DNA of 64,000 nucleotides from Sutcliffiella sp. FSL R7-0096 (GCF_038595065.1 NZ_CP152003.1:2398001-2462000); one strand, 5' to 3'. Counted from the first letter of the stretch, positions 41,864 to 53,101 are shown. The notes: generated by a model from the sequence alone, not told the origin. Made by a program: numbers and translations.

Positions 41864-43393
41864 ATGATAGAGCAGTTTTCAAATATGGAGTTATTGAATC
41901 AGTTTTGGTTAATACTCTTTTTCCTCATACCCATGGTTTTAATTTCTAGAATGGTGGTAGCGGGAACGCGTTTTTCCCCTATATTAATCATTGTCATTCT
42001 TGGTCTTGGAATGGGTTATTTACTTGTGTTTACTGGTGTTGCCACTCCAGGATTGGTTGAGTTCCCATTTGTTGACCTGATGGCCAGAACGACCATCATC
42101 GCATTAACCGTATCTTTCTTCGTAGGAGGACAAGAACTTAGGAAAATACTTGGAAACAAAGATTTAGCTGTAGAAGATACTGTAGTGGTTTCTGAAGAAG
42201 AAACCTTTCTTGGAACTTCCAGGACACAATTCTTTTATATCGTTCGCGCCTTTTTCCTTTTATTCGGACTTGAAGGCATAACCCGTCTCATCCTTTCAGA
42301 TGGTACCGGTATGTTTGACAATATTTATCCATTGATAGCGTACATCGGGATTATTGGTTCTATTCTTTTCATTGATAATAAAGCAAAAATTTCGAACAAG
42401 CATCAATATATGAAAAAAGGACTATTGGAAATGATTGCGATCATTATCCTATTAGTCATCTCGTATCAGATTGCTATGGCTGTAAAACCAGTTATTGCAT
42501 TGCCTCAAATATTCTTTGCCATGATGATCGCAGCCGCTTTAGGTGCCATCTTTTACAATTGGAGCTTCGGGCCAACCATTAGAGCACTCCTTGTTGCAGG
42601 TATACCGGTTGTTTTGGCAGCAAACTTCATGATCGGGGGATCACGTATAGGGGACGCATTTGCAATCGAAGGAATGAATGCCGTACTTGCTTATGGATTC
42701 TTTGGTCAACTTTTCTGGATGTTTGGTGGAATTGCATTGATCATGTTCTTTGCAAGGACAGCAAATGCTCGCAATCTTGCTCCCGGTATGGCCGGGTCCC
42801 TTTCTCATTCCGGTTTGACTGGTGCATGTACTGCAGGTGACTTTGGCAAGACTGCTGCAAAGCGTGCTCCAATCATGATCAACATACCGTTTTTTGGGCA
42901 TATTTTTGTTTTCTCTGTTCTGGCAATCAGTGCAGAGCGTGGAAGTCTATGGGTGTTCCCTTCTTTATTGATCGTTGCAGTGGGAGTTGGATTGACTATT
43001 CTTGCCTTAATCAATCTTAGAAAATCCAATGGAGAAGATAAAAAAGAAGTGAAGGCATTGATGCAATTTTCTTTCGGTTGGCAGATGTGTGCGGTATTCG
43101 GTGGTTTGGCATTATTGAGCCTAAGTACCATGCCGATTGATTATGCAGCAATGGCGCAGTCGTCTGCAATCTCGCACTTTGGATTATTTGCTGCGATTCA
43201 AGGGGATATGTTCGGGGCTGAAGCTGCTGCTTTAATTCCTTTCATTTTTTCCATGCCATTTTTAGTCCACCCCCTTGTTTTCTTCATGTTTGGAAAAGCG
43301 ATGGAAAATAACGGAGAAATGCCGATCAAACCAGTTTATACGTTGGCTCTGATTGGTGTAATCGGAGTGGCGTACGCCATATTCTTTGTATAA
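41864..43393 (+). CDS. Polytopic membrane protein, probable transporter of unknown substrate
   Basis: A 509-residue protein with about 13-14 predicted membrane helices and no signal peptide. Conserved-looking loops are FVGGQELRKILGNKD (about residue 81), NFMIGGSRIGDAFAIEGMNAVLAYGFFGQ (about 249-277) and NARNLAPGMAGSLSHSGLTGACTAGDFGK (about 299-327). The last is rich in small and polar residues, as in a substrate or ion re-entrant site. The layout brings GltS-like and CPA/AT-type carriers to mind, but I cannot assign a family. It has its own promoter, a possible cre site and a perfect terminator, so it is a single-gene unit. Confidence 0.65.
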   Translation: MIEQFSNMELLNQFWLILFFLIPMVLISRMVVAGTRFSPILIIVILGLGMGYLLVFTGVATPGLVEFPFVDLMARTTIIALTVSFFVGGQELRKILGNKDLAVEDTVVVSEEETFLGTSRTQFFYIVRAFFLLFGLEGITRLILSDGTGMFDNIYPLIAYIGIIGSILFIDNKAKISNKHQYMKKGLLEMIAIIILLVISYQIAMAVKPVIALPQIFFAMMIAAALGAIFYNWSFGPTIRALLVAGIPVVLAANFMIGGSRIGDAFAIEGMNAVLAYGFFGQLFWMFGGIALIMFFARTANARNLAPGMAGSLSHSGLTGACTAGDFGKTAAKRAPIMINIPFFGHIFVFSVLAISAERGSLWVFPSLLIVAVGVGLTILALINLRKSNGEDKKEVKALMQFSFGWQMCAVFGGLALLSLSTMPIDYAAMAQSSAISHFGLFAAIQGDMFGAEAAALIPFIFSMPFLVHPLVFFMFGKAMENNGEMPIKPVYTLALIGVIGVAYAIFFV

Positions 43394-43412
43394 AGTTTGT
43401 TGAACTATGCTT

Positions 43413-43450
43413 AAAGAGGCGCATCGGATCGAATACCGGTGCGCCTCTTT
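43413..43450. terminator. Bidirectional terminator between transporter and the 89-residue protein gene
   Basis: AAAGAGGCGCATCGG pairs with CCGGTGCGCCTCTTT with one mismatch. A and T runs on both sides suit the converging genes ending at 43393 and 43452. Confidence 0.88.
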
Positions 43451-43451
43451 A

Positions 43452-43721
43452 CTATTGCATCTTTTTGTTGTAATAATCCACCGAATACTGAGCGCCTTCA
43501 CTTACCATTTTATTGTCCTGGATATCTTCTGGATCAGGGTTTCCTGCCTTTTCTATCGGAAGGCTTGTATTTCTATATTTGAGTGGAATGACTTTATTTT
43601 TTATACGCTTGGAATATTGGACAACTTTCTCCCTATAAGGCTTATATGCAAGCAACCCGGCACTTGTGAGACTGGCTGCACCTGCTATTAATAACGGCTT
43701 TTTTAGTTGACGTGTATTCAT
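43452..43721 (-). CDS. Small membrane-anchored protein, function unknown
   Basis: An 89-residue protein, MNTRQLKKPLLIAGAAS, with a short N-terminal membrane helix (LLIAGAASLTSAGLLAY), a basic segment (KRIKNKVIPLK) and a polar C terminus ending QYSVDYYNKKMQ. GGAGG lies nine bases before the ATG. It is 82 bp downstream of recQ on the same strand and may be co-transcribed. I do not recognise a family. Confidence 0.65.
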   Translation of the reverse strand: MNTRQLKKPLLIAGAASLTSAGLLAYKPYREKVVQYSKRIKNKVIPLKYRNTSLPIEKAGNPDPEDIQDNKMVSEGAQYSVDYYNKKMQ

Positions 43722-43803
43722 AATGTAACGCCTCCTGGTTGTTGATTTTATTTATAGGTTTGATATTCCCTGCTTAGAATTTATTAAACATGGAAGCAAA
43801 CCC

Positions 43804-45942
43804 CTAAATAAACCCATGCTTGATCATTACGGCTTTGATTGCCATATAGTCTACATTTTCCGGAAGCTCTTCTTTAATTGGTTTCAATTTTTCTGTGCCT
43901 ACATTTTCAATGGCTTTGATGATCTCGTTTTCGTGTTCAGCTGGAATGAACGTATCCCACTCTACCACCACCTCTTCTTCTTTGGCGCATTTAAAGAGAT
44001 GGTTTTGAATGGTGATGAGACTCATATCTCTTCCCTTGGCTATTTCCTTCAAGGACGTACCCTCTTCAAAAAGCCTAAATGAAAACATATGACTGGATTC
44101 TCCTTCACCAGGTGTAAGTTTAGCAGATTGTCTGGTGGGGGCTTGGCGGGTTGGTACCGTCTCTATAACTCGATCAGAATCTGAAAAACTAATGATCTCC
44201 TTTAAGAACATATCCCCATATTTCTCATACTTCAACACGCCTACTCCTTTAATTTCAAGCATCGATGTTTCATCCTGTGGGATGTGCTTACTCATTTCCT
44301 TTAACGTACTATCAGGAAATATAACATATGGAGGAACTCCCTCCTGCGTCGCCAGTTCTTTTCTCAGTCTACGTAAGCGCTCGAAAAGTTCATCGTCTTC
44401 TACAATGGAAGTTACTTGTTCTTTCATTTTAAATAAAACTTTTTCTTGTCCTTTGAGAACTGGAACTGCCCTTACCCCTATTTTCACGATAGGATACTGC
44501 CCTTCCGTCAGAACCAAATATCCTTCTGCAATCAAGATATTGATTAAGTCTACCAATTCCTTTTCTGTATAAGAACTCATAAGGCCGTAAGTTGGCAATT
44601 GGTCAAAACGGAATTGTTGAATCCTCTTATCCTTTGAGCCCTTCAAGACTTTTGCTATCAAGGTTGCACCAAATCTTTCATTCATTCTGTGGATACAACT
44701 GAAAATCTTCTGGGCTTCTAATGTGATATCCTGTTCTACATATTCCTGAGAACAATTGCTACATTTTCCACACGTTAGCTCTACTTCCTGTCCGAAATAT
44801 TTGACAATGTACCCTTGTAGGCAACGTTGCGTATAGCAATAATCCATCATTGCTTGAAGCTTTTGATATTCCTGCTTTTTACGCTCTGGTGATCGCACAC
44901 TTTCCTCTATCAAAAACTTCTGGATTTGGATGTCGCGAGCATTATATAATAGGATGCATTCACTCTCTTCTCCATCCCTTCCTGCTCGTCCAGCTTCTTG
45001 ATAATAGGCCTCCACATTCTTGGGCATGTTGTAATGAATAACGAAACGAACATTGGATTTATCGATTCCCATGCCGAAAGCATTTGTCGCAACCATAAGT
45101 TTCAGACGGTCATACAGGAATTCTTCTTGGTAACCCTTCCTCTCATCCTCTGATAGTCCCGCATGATACTTACCGATGTGATATCCTTTTTTGGTCAGGT
45201 TTGTGTGAATCTGATCTACCTCTTTTCTGGTAGTTGCATAGATAATACCTGATTCTTCCTTGTTTGATTTTAAGAATTTTTCCATATAGGTATCTTTATT
45301 TTGACCGCGCAACACAGAAAACGTCAGATTATCCCGTGAAAAACCGGTGACAAATGTGTTCTCTGGTGGAATCTCCAACATCGATTGGATGTCAGCGATC
45401 ACCTGTCCGGTTGCCGTGGCAGTGAACGCGGAGACAATCGGCATGCCCGGTATTCTTTTTACAAACGTTCCCACTTCCCGGTAACTTGGCCTAAAGTCAT
45501 GACCCCATTGTGACATACAGTGGGCTTCATCAATCGCCACCATGGATACTTCTACCACTGCAAGGACGTTTTGGAAGTCATAGGAGTCCAACCTTTCCGG
45601 AGCTAGATATAGCAGCTTTATCTCTCCCATTTCCACTCGTTGCATCCTATCCCTTATTTCCGCTCCATCTAACGAGCTATTAATATATGTAGCCTCAATT
45701 CCCAATTCTACTAAAGAATCGACTTGGTCCTTCATTAGTGAAATCAGAGGGGAAATGACAATCGTCAAGCCTTCAAATAACAGTGCAGGGATTTGATAGC
45801 ATATGGATTTACCCCCTCCTGTCGGCATCACTCCCAATGTGTTGGATTGATTTAAAATGCTGGATATTATTTTCTTCTGTCCAGGTCTGAAATCCTGATA
45901 ACCATAATACTTTTGCAAAAGAATTGTGCCTTGTTCGTTCAT
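43804..45942 (-). CDS. recQ: ATP-dependent DNA helicase RecQ
   Basis: A 712-residue RecQ-family 3'-5' DNA helicase. Motif I is GVMPTGGGKSICYQ (about 38-51), motif II VAIDEAHCMSQWGHDF, motif VI QEAGRAGRDG. The zinc-binding RQC region has CYTQRCLQGYIVKYFGQEVELTCGKCSNC (about 371-399). An HRDC domain (about 515-595) and a C-terminal HTH_40-type helix-turn-helix (about 630-705) follow. This is the long RecQ form; B. subtilis RecQ/YocI is shorter. It acts in recombination and fork repair. GAGGTG lies five bases before the ATG. Confidence 0.93.
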   Translation of the reverse strand: MNEQGTILLQKYYGYQDFRPGQKKIISSILNQSNTLGVMPTGGGKSICYQIPALLFEGLTIVISPLISLMKDQVDSLVELGIEATYINSSLDGAEIRDRMQRVEMGEIKLLYLAPERLDSYDFQNVLAVVEVSMVAIDEAHCMSQWGHDFRPSYREVGTFVKRIPGMPIVSAFTATATGQVIADIQSMLEIPPENTFVTGFSRDNLTFSVLRGQNKDTYMEKFLKSNKEESGIIYATTRKEVDQIHTNLTKKGYHIGKYHAGLSEDERKGYQEEFLYDRLKLMVATNAFGMGIDKSNVRFVIHYNMPKNVEAYYQEAGRAGRDGEESECILLYNARDIQIQKFLIEESVRSPERKKQEYQKLQAMMDYCYTQRCLQGYIVKYFGQEVELTCGKCSNCSQEYVEQDITLEAQKIFSCIHRMNERFGATLIAKVLKGSKDKRIQQFRFDQLPTYGLMSSYTEKELVDLINILIAEGYLVLTEGQYPIVKIGVRAVPVLKGQEKVLFKMKEQVTSIVEDDELFERLRRLRKELATQEGVPPYVIFPDSTLKEMSKHIPQDETSMLEIKGVGVLKYEKYGDMFLKEIISFSDSDRVIETVPTRQAPTRQSAKLTPGEGESSHMFSFRLFEEGTSLKEIAKGRDMSLITIQNHLFKCAKEEEVVVEWDTFIPAEHENEIIKAIENVGTEKLKPIKEELPENVDYMAIKAVMIKHGFI

Positions 45943-46246
45943 AGATACACCTCGTTTAAATGGAAATGAAGTTGATGGAGTTTATTAGGAAGTAGTTTAC
46001 TTGAGGAAGAGGGTGAATTAGCGATGTTTTAAAGGACCCCTTCATTTTAACTGAATATATAAACCTGTGCAACCAAGCTCTTTTAACCTATTACTATATA
46101 ATAGCTACATTTTCCTTGCATTTTATTATCTGAATGTTTAAAATTTACCTTACAATAGGTTGTCTAACCTCTTTATTTTTTCGTCATTTTGAATGCGCTT
46201 ACATATCATGGTGACAATCTATTAATTTATTTAAGGAGGAATTTTC
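45943..46246. other. recQ-aldehyde dehydrogenase divergent intergenic region
   Basis: 304 bp, AT-rich. It contains the recQ and aldehyde dehydrogenase promoters and the cre site at 46190-46203. No open frame with a ribosome binding site was seen. Confidence 0.5.
46190..46203 (+). promoter_or_regulatory. Probable CcpA cre site of the aldehyde dehydrogenase operon
   Basis: TGAATGCGCTTACA matches TGWAANCGNTNWCA at 13 of 14 positions, 43 bases before the ATG at 46247. Carbon catabolite repression would suit an aldehyde-oxidising enzyme. Confidence 0.6.
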
Positions 46247-47767
46247 ATGATTTATGCTAATCCAGGCGAGAAGGATTCAAAGGTCTCTTTTAAAAGTCGT
46301 TATGACAACTTTATTGGCGGGGAATGGGTCGCTCCAGTAAAAGGTGAATATTTTGAAAATGTCACTCCTGTAACCGGTAATGTATTTTGCGAGGTGGCCA
46401 GGTCCACTTCAGAGGATATTGAATTGGCACTAGATGCTGCACATAAGGCCAAGTCAGCATGGGGACAGACTTCGGTGGCAGAAAGAGCGAATATATTAAA
46501 TAAAATAGCTGATAGAATGGAAGAGAATTTGGAAATGCTTGCAGTGGCAGAAACGTGGGAGAACGGAAAGCCTGTACGTGAAACAATGGCAGCCGATCTT
46601 CCACTTGCCGTCGATCATTTCCGTTATTTTGCTGGGTGCATCAGGTCTCAAGAGGGCTCCCTTGGTGAGATAGATAATGATACGATTGCCTATCACTTCC
46701 ATGAACCGCTTGGGGTAGTCGGTCAAATTATTCCTTGGAACTTCCCTTTGCTTATGGCTACATGGAAGCTTGCCCCTGCTCTTGCAGCCGGTAATTGTGT
46801 CGTTTTGAAACCTGCTGAGCAGACACCAGCTTCCATCATGGTATTGACCGAGTTGATAGCGGACCTCTTGCCTCCAGGTGTGTTAAACATTGTTAACGGA
46901 TTTGGCGTGGAAGCCGGAAAGCCGCTCGCATCCAGTGATAGAATCGCAAAGATTGCATTTACGGGCGAAACGACAACCGGACGTCTGATCATGCAATATG
47001 CTTCTCAAAACATCATCCCAGTAACATTGGAACTTGGTGGGAAATCCCCTAACATATTCTTTGAGGATGTCATGGCCCAAGACGACGATTTCTTTGATAA
47101 AGCAGTAGAAGGATTCGTCATGTTTGCCTTGAATCAGGGAGAAGTATGTACATGCCCATCTCGTGCCCTCATTCATGAATCCATCTATGATAAATTCATG
47201 GAACGTGCACTCGAGCGGGTTTCACAAATCAAGCAAGGAAATCCACTGGATACCGAAACCATGATAGGTGCCCAAGCATCTTCAGAACAACTTGAAAAAA
47301 TCCTCTCCTACCTTGAGATCGGGAAAGAGGAAGGTGCAGAGCTGTTGGCAGGTGGAGAACGCAATATGTTGGAGGGCGACCTTGCCAGCGGCTATTATGT
47401 GAAGCCGACGGTTTTCAAAGGTAATAACAAAATGCGGATATTCCAGGAAGAAATCTTTGGTCCGGTTGTTTCCGTCACTACGTTTAAAACGCCTGAAGAA
47501 GCTTTGGAAATCGCCAACAACTCACTTTACGGCCTTGGTGCTGGAGTTTGGACAAGGGATGTCAACACCGCCTATCGTTTTGGCCGACAAATTGAAGCAG
47601 GACGCGTTTGGACTAACTGCTATCATGCCTACCCTGCCAATGCGGCATTTGGTGGATATAAAATGAGTGGAATCGGCAGGGAGAATCATAAAATGATGCT
47701 CTCCCACTACCAGCAAACTAAGAATCTCTTAGTAAGCTACAGTCCAAAAAAACTAGGATTCTTTTAA
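46247..47767 (+). CDS. NAD-dependent aldehyde dehydrogenase (acetaldehyde dehydrogenase/ExaC type)
   Basis: A 506-residue aldehyde dehydrogenase. The NAD-binding [20 protein letters not shown] region, catalytic Glu262 in [10 protein letters not shown] and catalytic Cys301 in NQGEVCTCP are all in place; the CTC pair (Cys301, Cys303) is typical of the acetaldehyde-dehydrogenase branch. AAGGAGGA lies eight bases upstream. The next gene starts two bases after its stop and encodes a DUF779 protein, a pairing seen repeatedly with this enzyme branch. A cre site upstream suggests CcpA control. Confidence 0.9.
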   Translation: MIYANPGEKDSKVSFKSRYDNFIGGEWVAPVKGEYFENVTPVTGNVFCEVARSTSEDIELALDAAHKAKSAWGQTSVAERANILNKIADRMEENLEMLAVAETWENGKPVRETMAADLPLAVDHFRYFAGCIRSQEGSLGEIDNDTIAYHFHEPLGVVGQIIPWNFPLLMATWKLAPALAAGNCVVLKPAEQTPASIMVLTELIADLLPPGVLNIVNGFGVEAGKPLASSDRIAKIAFTGETTTGRLIMQYASQNIIPVTLELGGKSPNIFFEDVMAQDDDFFDKAVEGFVMFALNQGEVCTCPSRALIHESIYDKFMERALERVSQIKQGNPLDTETMIGAQASSEQLEKILSYLEIGKEEGAELLAGGERNMLEGDLASGYYVKPTVFKGNNKMRIFQEEIFGPVVSVTTFKTPEEALEIANNSLYGLGAGVWTRDVNTAYRFGRQIEAGRVWTNCYHAYPANAAFGGYKMSGIGRENHKMMLSHYQQTKNLLVSYSPKKLGFF

Positions 47768-47769
47768 AA

Positions 47770-48099
47770 ATGGAAAAAGTACTGGCTACCGAAGCTGCCC
47801 TTGAATTAATCGAAAAGCTGGAAGGCAAACATGGACCTGTACTATTCCATCAATCTGGGGGTTGCTGCGATGGCAGCTCCCCTATGTGCTACCCAAAAGC
47901 AGACTTTATGATTGGAGATTCTGATGTTCTCCTTGGCGAAATAGGCGGTGCTCCCTTCTACATGAATAAAAAGCAGTATGAGTATTGGAAGCATACACAG
48001 CTCATCATTGATGTGGTTCCTGGAAGGGGTGGCATGTTCTCTTTGGAAGGTCCAGAAGGTGTTCGTTTCCTGACTAGGTCAAAAGTTTTCCCAAAATGA
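47770..48099 (+). CDS. DUF779-family protein, aldehyde dehydrogenase partner
   Basis: A 109-residue protein with the DUF779 pattern HQSGGCCDGSSPMCYP (Cys-rich, about 27-42) and VDVVPGRGGMFSLEGPEGVRFLTRS near the C terminus. It begins two bases after the aldehyde dehydrogenase stop, without a good ribosome binding site of its own (AGGA is 11 bases upstream), so it is probably translated by coupling. The conserved cysteines suggest metal or redox chemistry, but no activity is known for the family. Confidence 0.82.
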   Translation: MEKVLATEAALELIEKLEGKHGPVLFHQSGGCCDGSSPMCYPKADFMIGDSDVLLGEIGGAPFYMNKKQYEYWKHTQLIIDVVPGRGGMFSLEGPEGVRFLTRSKVFPK

Positions 48100-48102
48100 G
48101 AA

Positions 48103-48135
48103 AAGGCGTCCTCAAAATGGACGTCTTGTTTTTTT
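48103..48135 (+). terminator. Intrinsic terminator of the aldehyde dehydrogenase-DUF779 operon
   Basis: AAGGCGTCC (48103-48111) pairs with GGACGTCTT (48119-48127), then GTTTTTTT. Confidence 0.85.
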
Positions 48136-48157
48136 AAAAAACCGGGCGTTTGCCCGT
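48132..48157 (-). terminator. Intrinsic terminator of the DUF3231-like gene
   Basis: CGGGC (48143-48147) pairs with GCCCG (48152-48156); on the minus strand GTTTTTTAAAAAAAC follows. Confidence 0.75.
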
Positions 48158-48158
48158 T

Positions 48159-48638
48159 TTATTTTGTGCTTTTTAATGACTGTGGTGGTTCTTCCATCCA
48201 ACCGTTTTTAACCATCAACTTCCCGCCATCTTTGGCATAATCAAATATATCTTTTGCAATCAACGTCATCTTTGTCGGTAGATCCGAGCGAAGGCTGAAC
48301 GATGTACCAAGTGCATTACTTGTAAGCCCGAAGCTGCTGAGCAGATTTGTCAGATACATCATGAGCTTCTCTGAGTATGGAGATTCCGTTGAGAGGGTAG
48401 GATTTCCCCAAGCAACTATTGGTGGCTGAATATCACTTTTTAGAAGTGTATCGCTGAAAATATAACCAACAGGCACCACCATATTTTCTTGCTGAAACAA
48501 TTCCGTTAGTTCATTTATAAAATTAACTTCTTGGTTGTAATAGGTTTGTACCAAAGTGTGTACTTCTTCATTTTGTTTGTTCGCAAGAAAGTGCTCCAAA
48601 AGCCTCGCCAGCATCGTTTTTGTTGATATGTCATCCAC
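48159..48638 (-). CDS. DUF3231-like (ferritin-like) protein, half length
   Basis: A 159-residue helical protein. The segment FDYAKDGGKLMVKNGWMEEPPQ near the C terminus is the hallmark that I associate with DUF3231 proteins and CotF-like ferritin folds of Bacillus. Most DUF3231 proteins carry two such halves (about 330 residues); only one is present here. The start at 48638 has only a weak upstream AGG, so the true N terminus could be slightly different (Met9 is the alternative). A terminator follows. Function is unknown. Confidence 0.65.
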   Translation of the reverse strand: MDDISTKTMLARLLEHFLANKQNEEVHTLVQTYYNQEVNFINELTELFQQENMVVPVGYIFSDTLLKSDIQPPIVAWGNPTLSTESPYSEKLMMYLTNLLSSFGLTSNALGTSFSLRSDLPTKMTLIAKDIFDYAKDGGKLMVKNGWMEEPPQSLKSTK

Positions 48639-48824
48639 AAATTACCTATTTCAGACGATGACAACTGCTTATCCATTCAAACATGACCCTCCCAAGATTC
48701 ATTTTTTTTAGTATCCTACAAAAATGATTGCTATAGAAAATATGATTTTTTTAAAAATGTAGACAACCCTCTCCCCTCCCATGCATACACATTTAAGTAG
48801 AAGACAAGCAAAAGGAAGGGTGGC

Positions 48825-49283
48825 ATGTACATGAGATTTTTTGTTATCAAGAAGAGCTTTCTTATAGCGGTTGCACTTTGTATAATCACAGGAGTAGGTG
48901 GATGGTTTGTCGTTAATAAAGGCGTAGTTCCTACCATTGGCAAACCGCCGGCAGAAGAAGAAATGGTATTCAATATGATTACTTCTGAATTTAAGACAAA
49001 ATTGGAAGACGGTACAGAAATTGAGGCTTACCGTTTTGATCCTGGAACGATTACCGTGCCGCGTGACAAAGAAATAACGCTAAGTATATTTGGAGTCAAT
49101 GGTAGTGAACATCCTTATTACATCGAAGGAACTGATATTAGTGGGATCATAAAAAAGGGGGAGGAAACATTAATTGATGTTCGATTTGATAAAGCGGGTG
49201 TCTACAAACTCATCTGTTCCACCCACTCGCACCACGATGGACATCATAGTCCTCCGATGGTTGCCTATATCTACGTTTATTAA
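48825..49283 (+). CDS. Membrane-anchored cupredoxin-domain protein
   Basis: A 152-residue protein with an N-terminal membrane anchor (FLIAVALCIITGVGGWFVV, residues 12-30) and an extracellular cupredoxin domain. Probable copper ligands are His96 (GSEHPYYIEG), Cys131 (YKLICSTH), His134 or a nearby His, and Met145 (SPPMVAYI). The layout matches other Bacillus plastocyanin-like proteins thought to carry electrons or copper at the outer face of the membrane. AAGGA is eight bases upstream of the ATG. No oxidase gene is adjacent, so its partner is unknown. A terminator follows at 49319-49350. Confidence 0.8.
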   Translation: MYMRFFVIKKSFLIAVALCIITGVGGWFVVNKGVVPTIGKPPAEEEMVFNMITSEFKTKLEDGTEIEAYRFDPGTITVPRDKEITLSIFGVNGSEHPYYIEGTDISGIIKKGEETLIDVRFDKAGVYKLICSTHSHHDGHHSPPMVAYIYVY

Positions 49284-49318
49284 ATTTGCATTTGTATAAT
49301 CTGCTTTAAACCCTCGAA

Positions 49319-51069
<1,751 letters not shown>

Positions 51070-51077
51070 ATTTCAAG

Positions 51078-51107
51078 CCAAGCCCTTTTTATAAAGGGCT
51101 TTTTTAA
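51078..51107 (+). terminator. Intrinsic terminator of the ABC-F gene
   Basis: AAGCCCTTT pairs with AAAGGGCTT around TTATA, then TTTTAAAA. Confidence 0.88.
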
Positions 51108-51156
51108 AATGATGAAACCTTTGAGTGTATACTTCGTATGTAAAAAGAGGGATTTG

Positions 51157-51185
51157 TTACATTTTTAATGATAGTCATGTATAGT
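51157..51185 (+). promoter_or_regulatory. Probable sigma-A promoter of the AI-2E-family gene
   Basis: TTACAT (51157-51162), 17-bp spacer, TATAGT (51180-51185), about 44 bases before the ATG at 51229. Confidence 0.55.
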
Positions 51186-51228
51186 AAATTTAATATTTTA
51201 TTTTTACAACAGAATGAGGTGTGGGAAT

Positions 51229-52329
51229 ATGCCACAGACGAAGTGGTTCAGGATTGGTTATGGCATTATTGTAATACTATTGATTATTTTCTTGGCATCA
51301 TTGGTTGACTTTATTTTCACACCATTGACGGTGATGATCAGTACACTGTTTGCTCCGATTATTTTAGCAGGTGTACTCTATTACTTGTTAAGACCTTTGG
51401 TTAATCTCGCGGCACGTTATATTCCAAGGGCATTAGCGATATTGAGCATATATCTTATGTTCATCGGGTTGATTACATTATTACTTTTCCTCATTGGCCC
51501 GACTTTGCAACAACAGGTGAACAGTCTGGTTGAGAACACACCTAAAATAGTTAACGAGATTCAGAAATTCACTGTAGAGCTTCAAGAAAATGAGTATATA
51601 GCGAGATTCCAACAAGATGAAAGGTTTTCTCTCGAAGAAATATCCGGGAAAATTGCTGATAATTTGAATGCCTATTTGACAGCTTTTGGATCGAATGTAG
51701 TGAATGTCATCAGTGCGATAACTGGATTCCTGATATTATTGGTGGTCATTCCATTCGTCCTTTTCTATATGCTCAAGGATGGCGAAAAGTTACCTGAACA
51801 GGTACTTAAAATCATCCCACGCCAGCACGAACGGGAAGGAAGAAATGTCTTAAAGGATATGGATATTGCACTAAGCTCCTATATCCAGGGTCAGATCATC
51901 GTTAGTGTGTTTGTCGGTGTTCTGATTTATATCGGCTTCTTAATCATTGGTTTGGAGTATTCCCTAGTGCTTGCCTTAATCGCGATGTTCACCAATGTTA
52001 TCCCATTCATTGGCCCCTTTATTGGAACGATACCAAGCGTTATCGTTGCTTTTTTCGACAGACCCATCATGGCTCTTTGGGTGCTGCTTGTCGTCATCGT
52101 TGTACAACAAGTGGAGAGCAATCTTATCTCTCCCCAAGTAATGGGCAAAAAATTGGATGTTCATCCATTGACAATCATCCTACTATTATTGGTAGCCAGT
52201 AAATTTGCCGGCCTGCTCGGCCTTCTTCTTGCGGTACCTACCTATGCGGTATCTAAAGTTATTGTGTTGCATACCATACGTTTCATTAAATTAAGGAAAG
52301 TAAAAGTTTCAGAAGATAATCTGTTATAG
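51229..52329 (+). CDS. AI-2E-family transporter-like membrane protein (YueF-like)
   Basis: A 366-residue polytopic protein starting at ATG 51229 (MPQTKWFRIGYGIIV), after GAGGTG. About eight membrane helices with a large soluble segment after the third (about 90-145: QQQVNSLVENTPKIVNEIQKF). The motifs FVLFYMLKDGEKLPEQVLKIIP and VESNLISPQVMGKKLDVHPLTIILLLL are diagnostic of the PF01594 family. Its members include putative autoinducer exporters and Na+/H+ antiporters, so the substrate is not assignable. The hemolysin III gene starts 40 bp downstream on the same strand. Confidence 0.85.
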   Translation: MPQTKWFRIGYGIIVILLIIFLASLVDFIFTPLTVMISTLFAPIILAGVLYYLLRPLVNLAARYIPRALAILSIYLMFIGLITLLLFLIGPTLQQQVNSLVENTPKIVNEIQKFTVELQENEYIARFQQDERFSLEEISGKIADNLNAYLTAFGSNVVNVISAITGFLILLVVIPFVLFYMLKDGEKLPEQVLKIIPRQHEREGRNVLKDMDIALSSYIQGQIIVSVFVGVLIYIGFLIIGLEYSLVLALIAMFTNVIPFIGPFIGTIPSVIVAFFDRPIMALWVLLVVIVVQQVESNLISPQVMGKKLDVHPLTIILLLLVASKFAGLLGLLLAVPTYAVSKVIVLHTIRFIKLRKVKVSEDNLL

Positions 52330-52369
52330 TGGAAGGATACATTTTAACAAAAAAGTGAGATGATAAAAG

Positions 52370-53017
52370 ATGGCTCAAACGCATACGTTTTCTAAAGGCG
52401 AGGAAATCGCCAATTCCATCACGCATGGAATCGGTATATTAACCAGTGTAGCTGCACTTGTGTTACTCATTGTTTACTCTTCCATAAATGGAACAGCCCT
52501 TCATGTTCTTACGTTCATCATTTATGGAGTAACCATGCTTTTGCTATACACAGCCTCCACCCTTTTGCATGCCCTGCCAAAAGGAAAAGCGAAGAACGTC
52601 TTTGAGATCTTAGATCACTCTTCCATTTACTTTTTCATTGCCGGCAGTTACACCCCCATCACCCTCATTGTGATGAATGGGGCTTTGGGATGGACGCTTT
52701 TCGGGATAGTATGGGCATTGGCTATTGGAGGTACGGTGTTCAAGGTCTTCTTTGTAAAAAGATTTGTCTTCGCATCGACACTATTATATGTCCTGATGGG
52801 GTGGCTGGCCGTGTTCGGCTGGGGAGAAATCACAGCTAAGGTCAATTCTACCGGTATCGCCTTCCTAGTATTGGGAGGGGTTGTCTACAGTGTGGGAGCC
52901 ATTTTTTATGTATGGCGCGCTTTCCCTTATCATCATGCGGTGTGGCACTTATTTGTACTAGGCGGCACAGTCTTGCATTTCTTTTTCGTCTTATTATATG
53001 TTCTCCCTGTTCAATAG
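52370..53017 (+). CDS. Hemolysin III/PAQR-family membrane protein (YplQ-like)
   Basis: A 215-residue seven-helix membrane protein. Conserved PAQR metal-site residues are seen: NSITHGIG near the N terminus, STLLHAL (about 66-72), EILDHSSIYFFIAGSYTPI (about 79-97) and the C-terminal HHAVWHLFVLGGTVLHF with its His cluster. The family is zinc-dependent and may be a hydrolase; the hemolysin name is historical. B. subtilis YplQ has the same length. It follows the AI-2E-family gene and ends at a strong terminator. Confidence 0.88.
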   Translation: MAQTHTFSKGEEIANSITHGIGILTSVAALVLLIVYSSINGTALHVLTFIIYGVTMLLLYTASTLLHALPKGKAKNVFEILDHSSIYFFIAGSYTPITLIVMNGALGWTLFGIVWALAIGGTVFKVFFVKRFVFASTLLYVLMGWLAVFGWGEITAKVNSTGIAFLVLGGVVYSVGAIFYVWRAFPYHHAVWHLFVLGGTVLHFFFVLLYVLPVQ

Positions 53018-53101
53018 AAAATAGGGTTTCCTTTCAATAAGAAAAACGTCCATTCACTATCTTTTTAAAGATGATTGTCATTAGTACCATATTTATACAG
53101 C

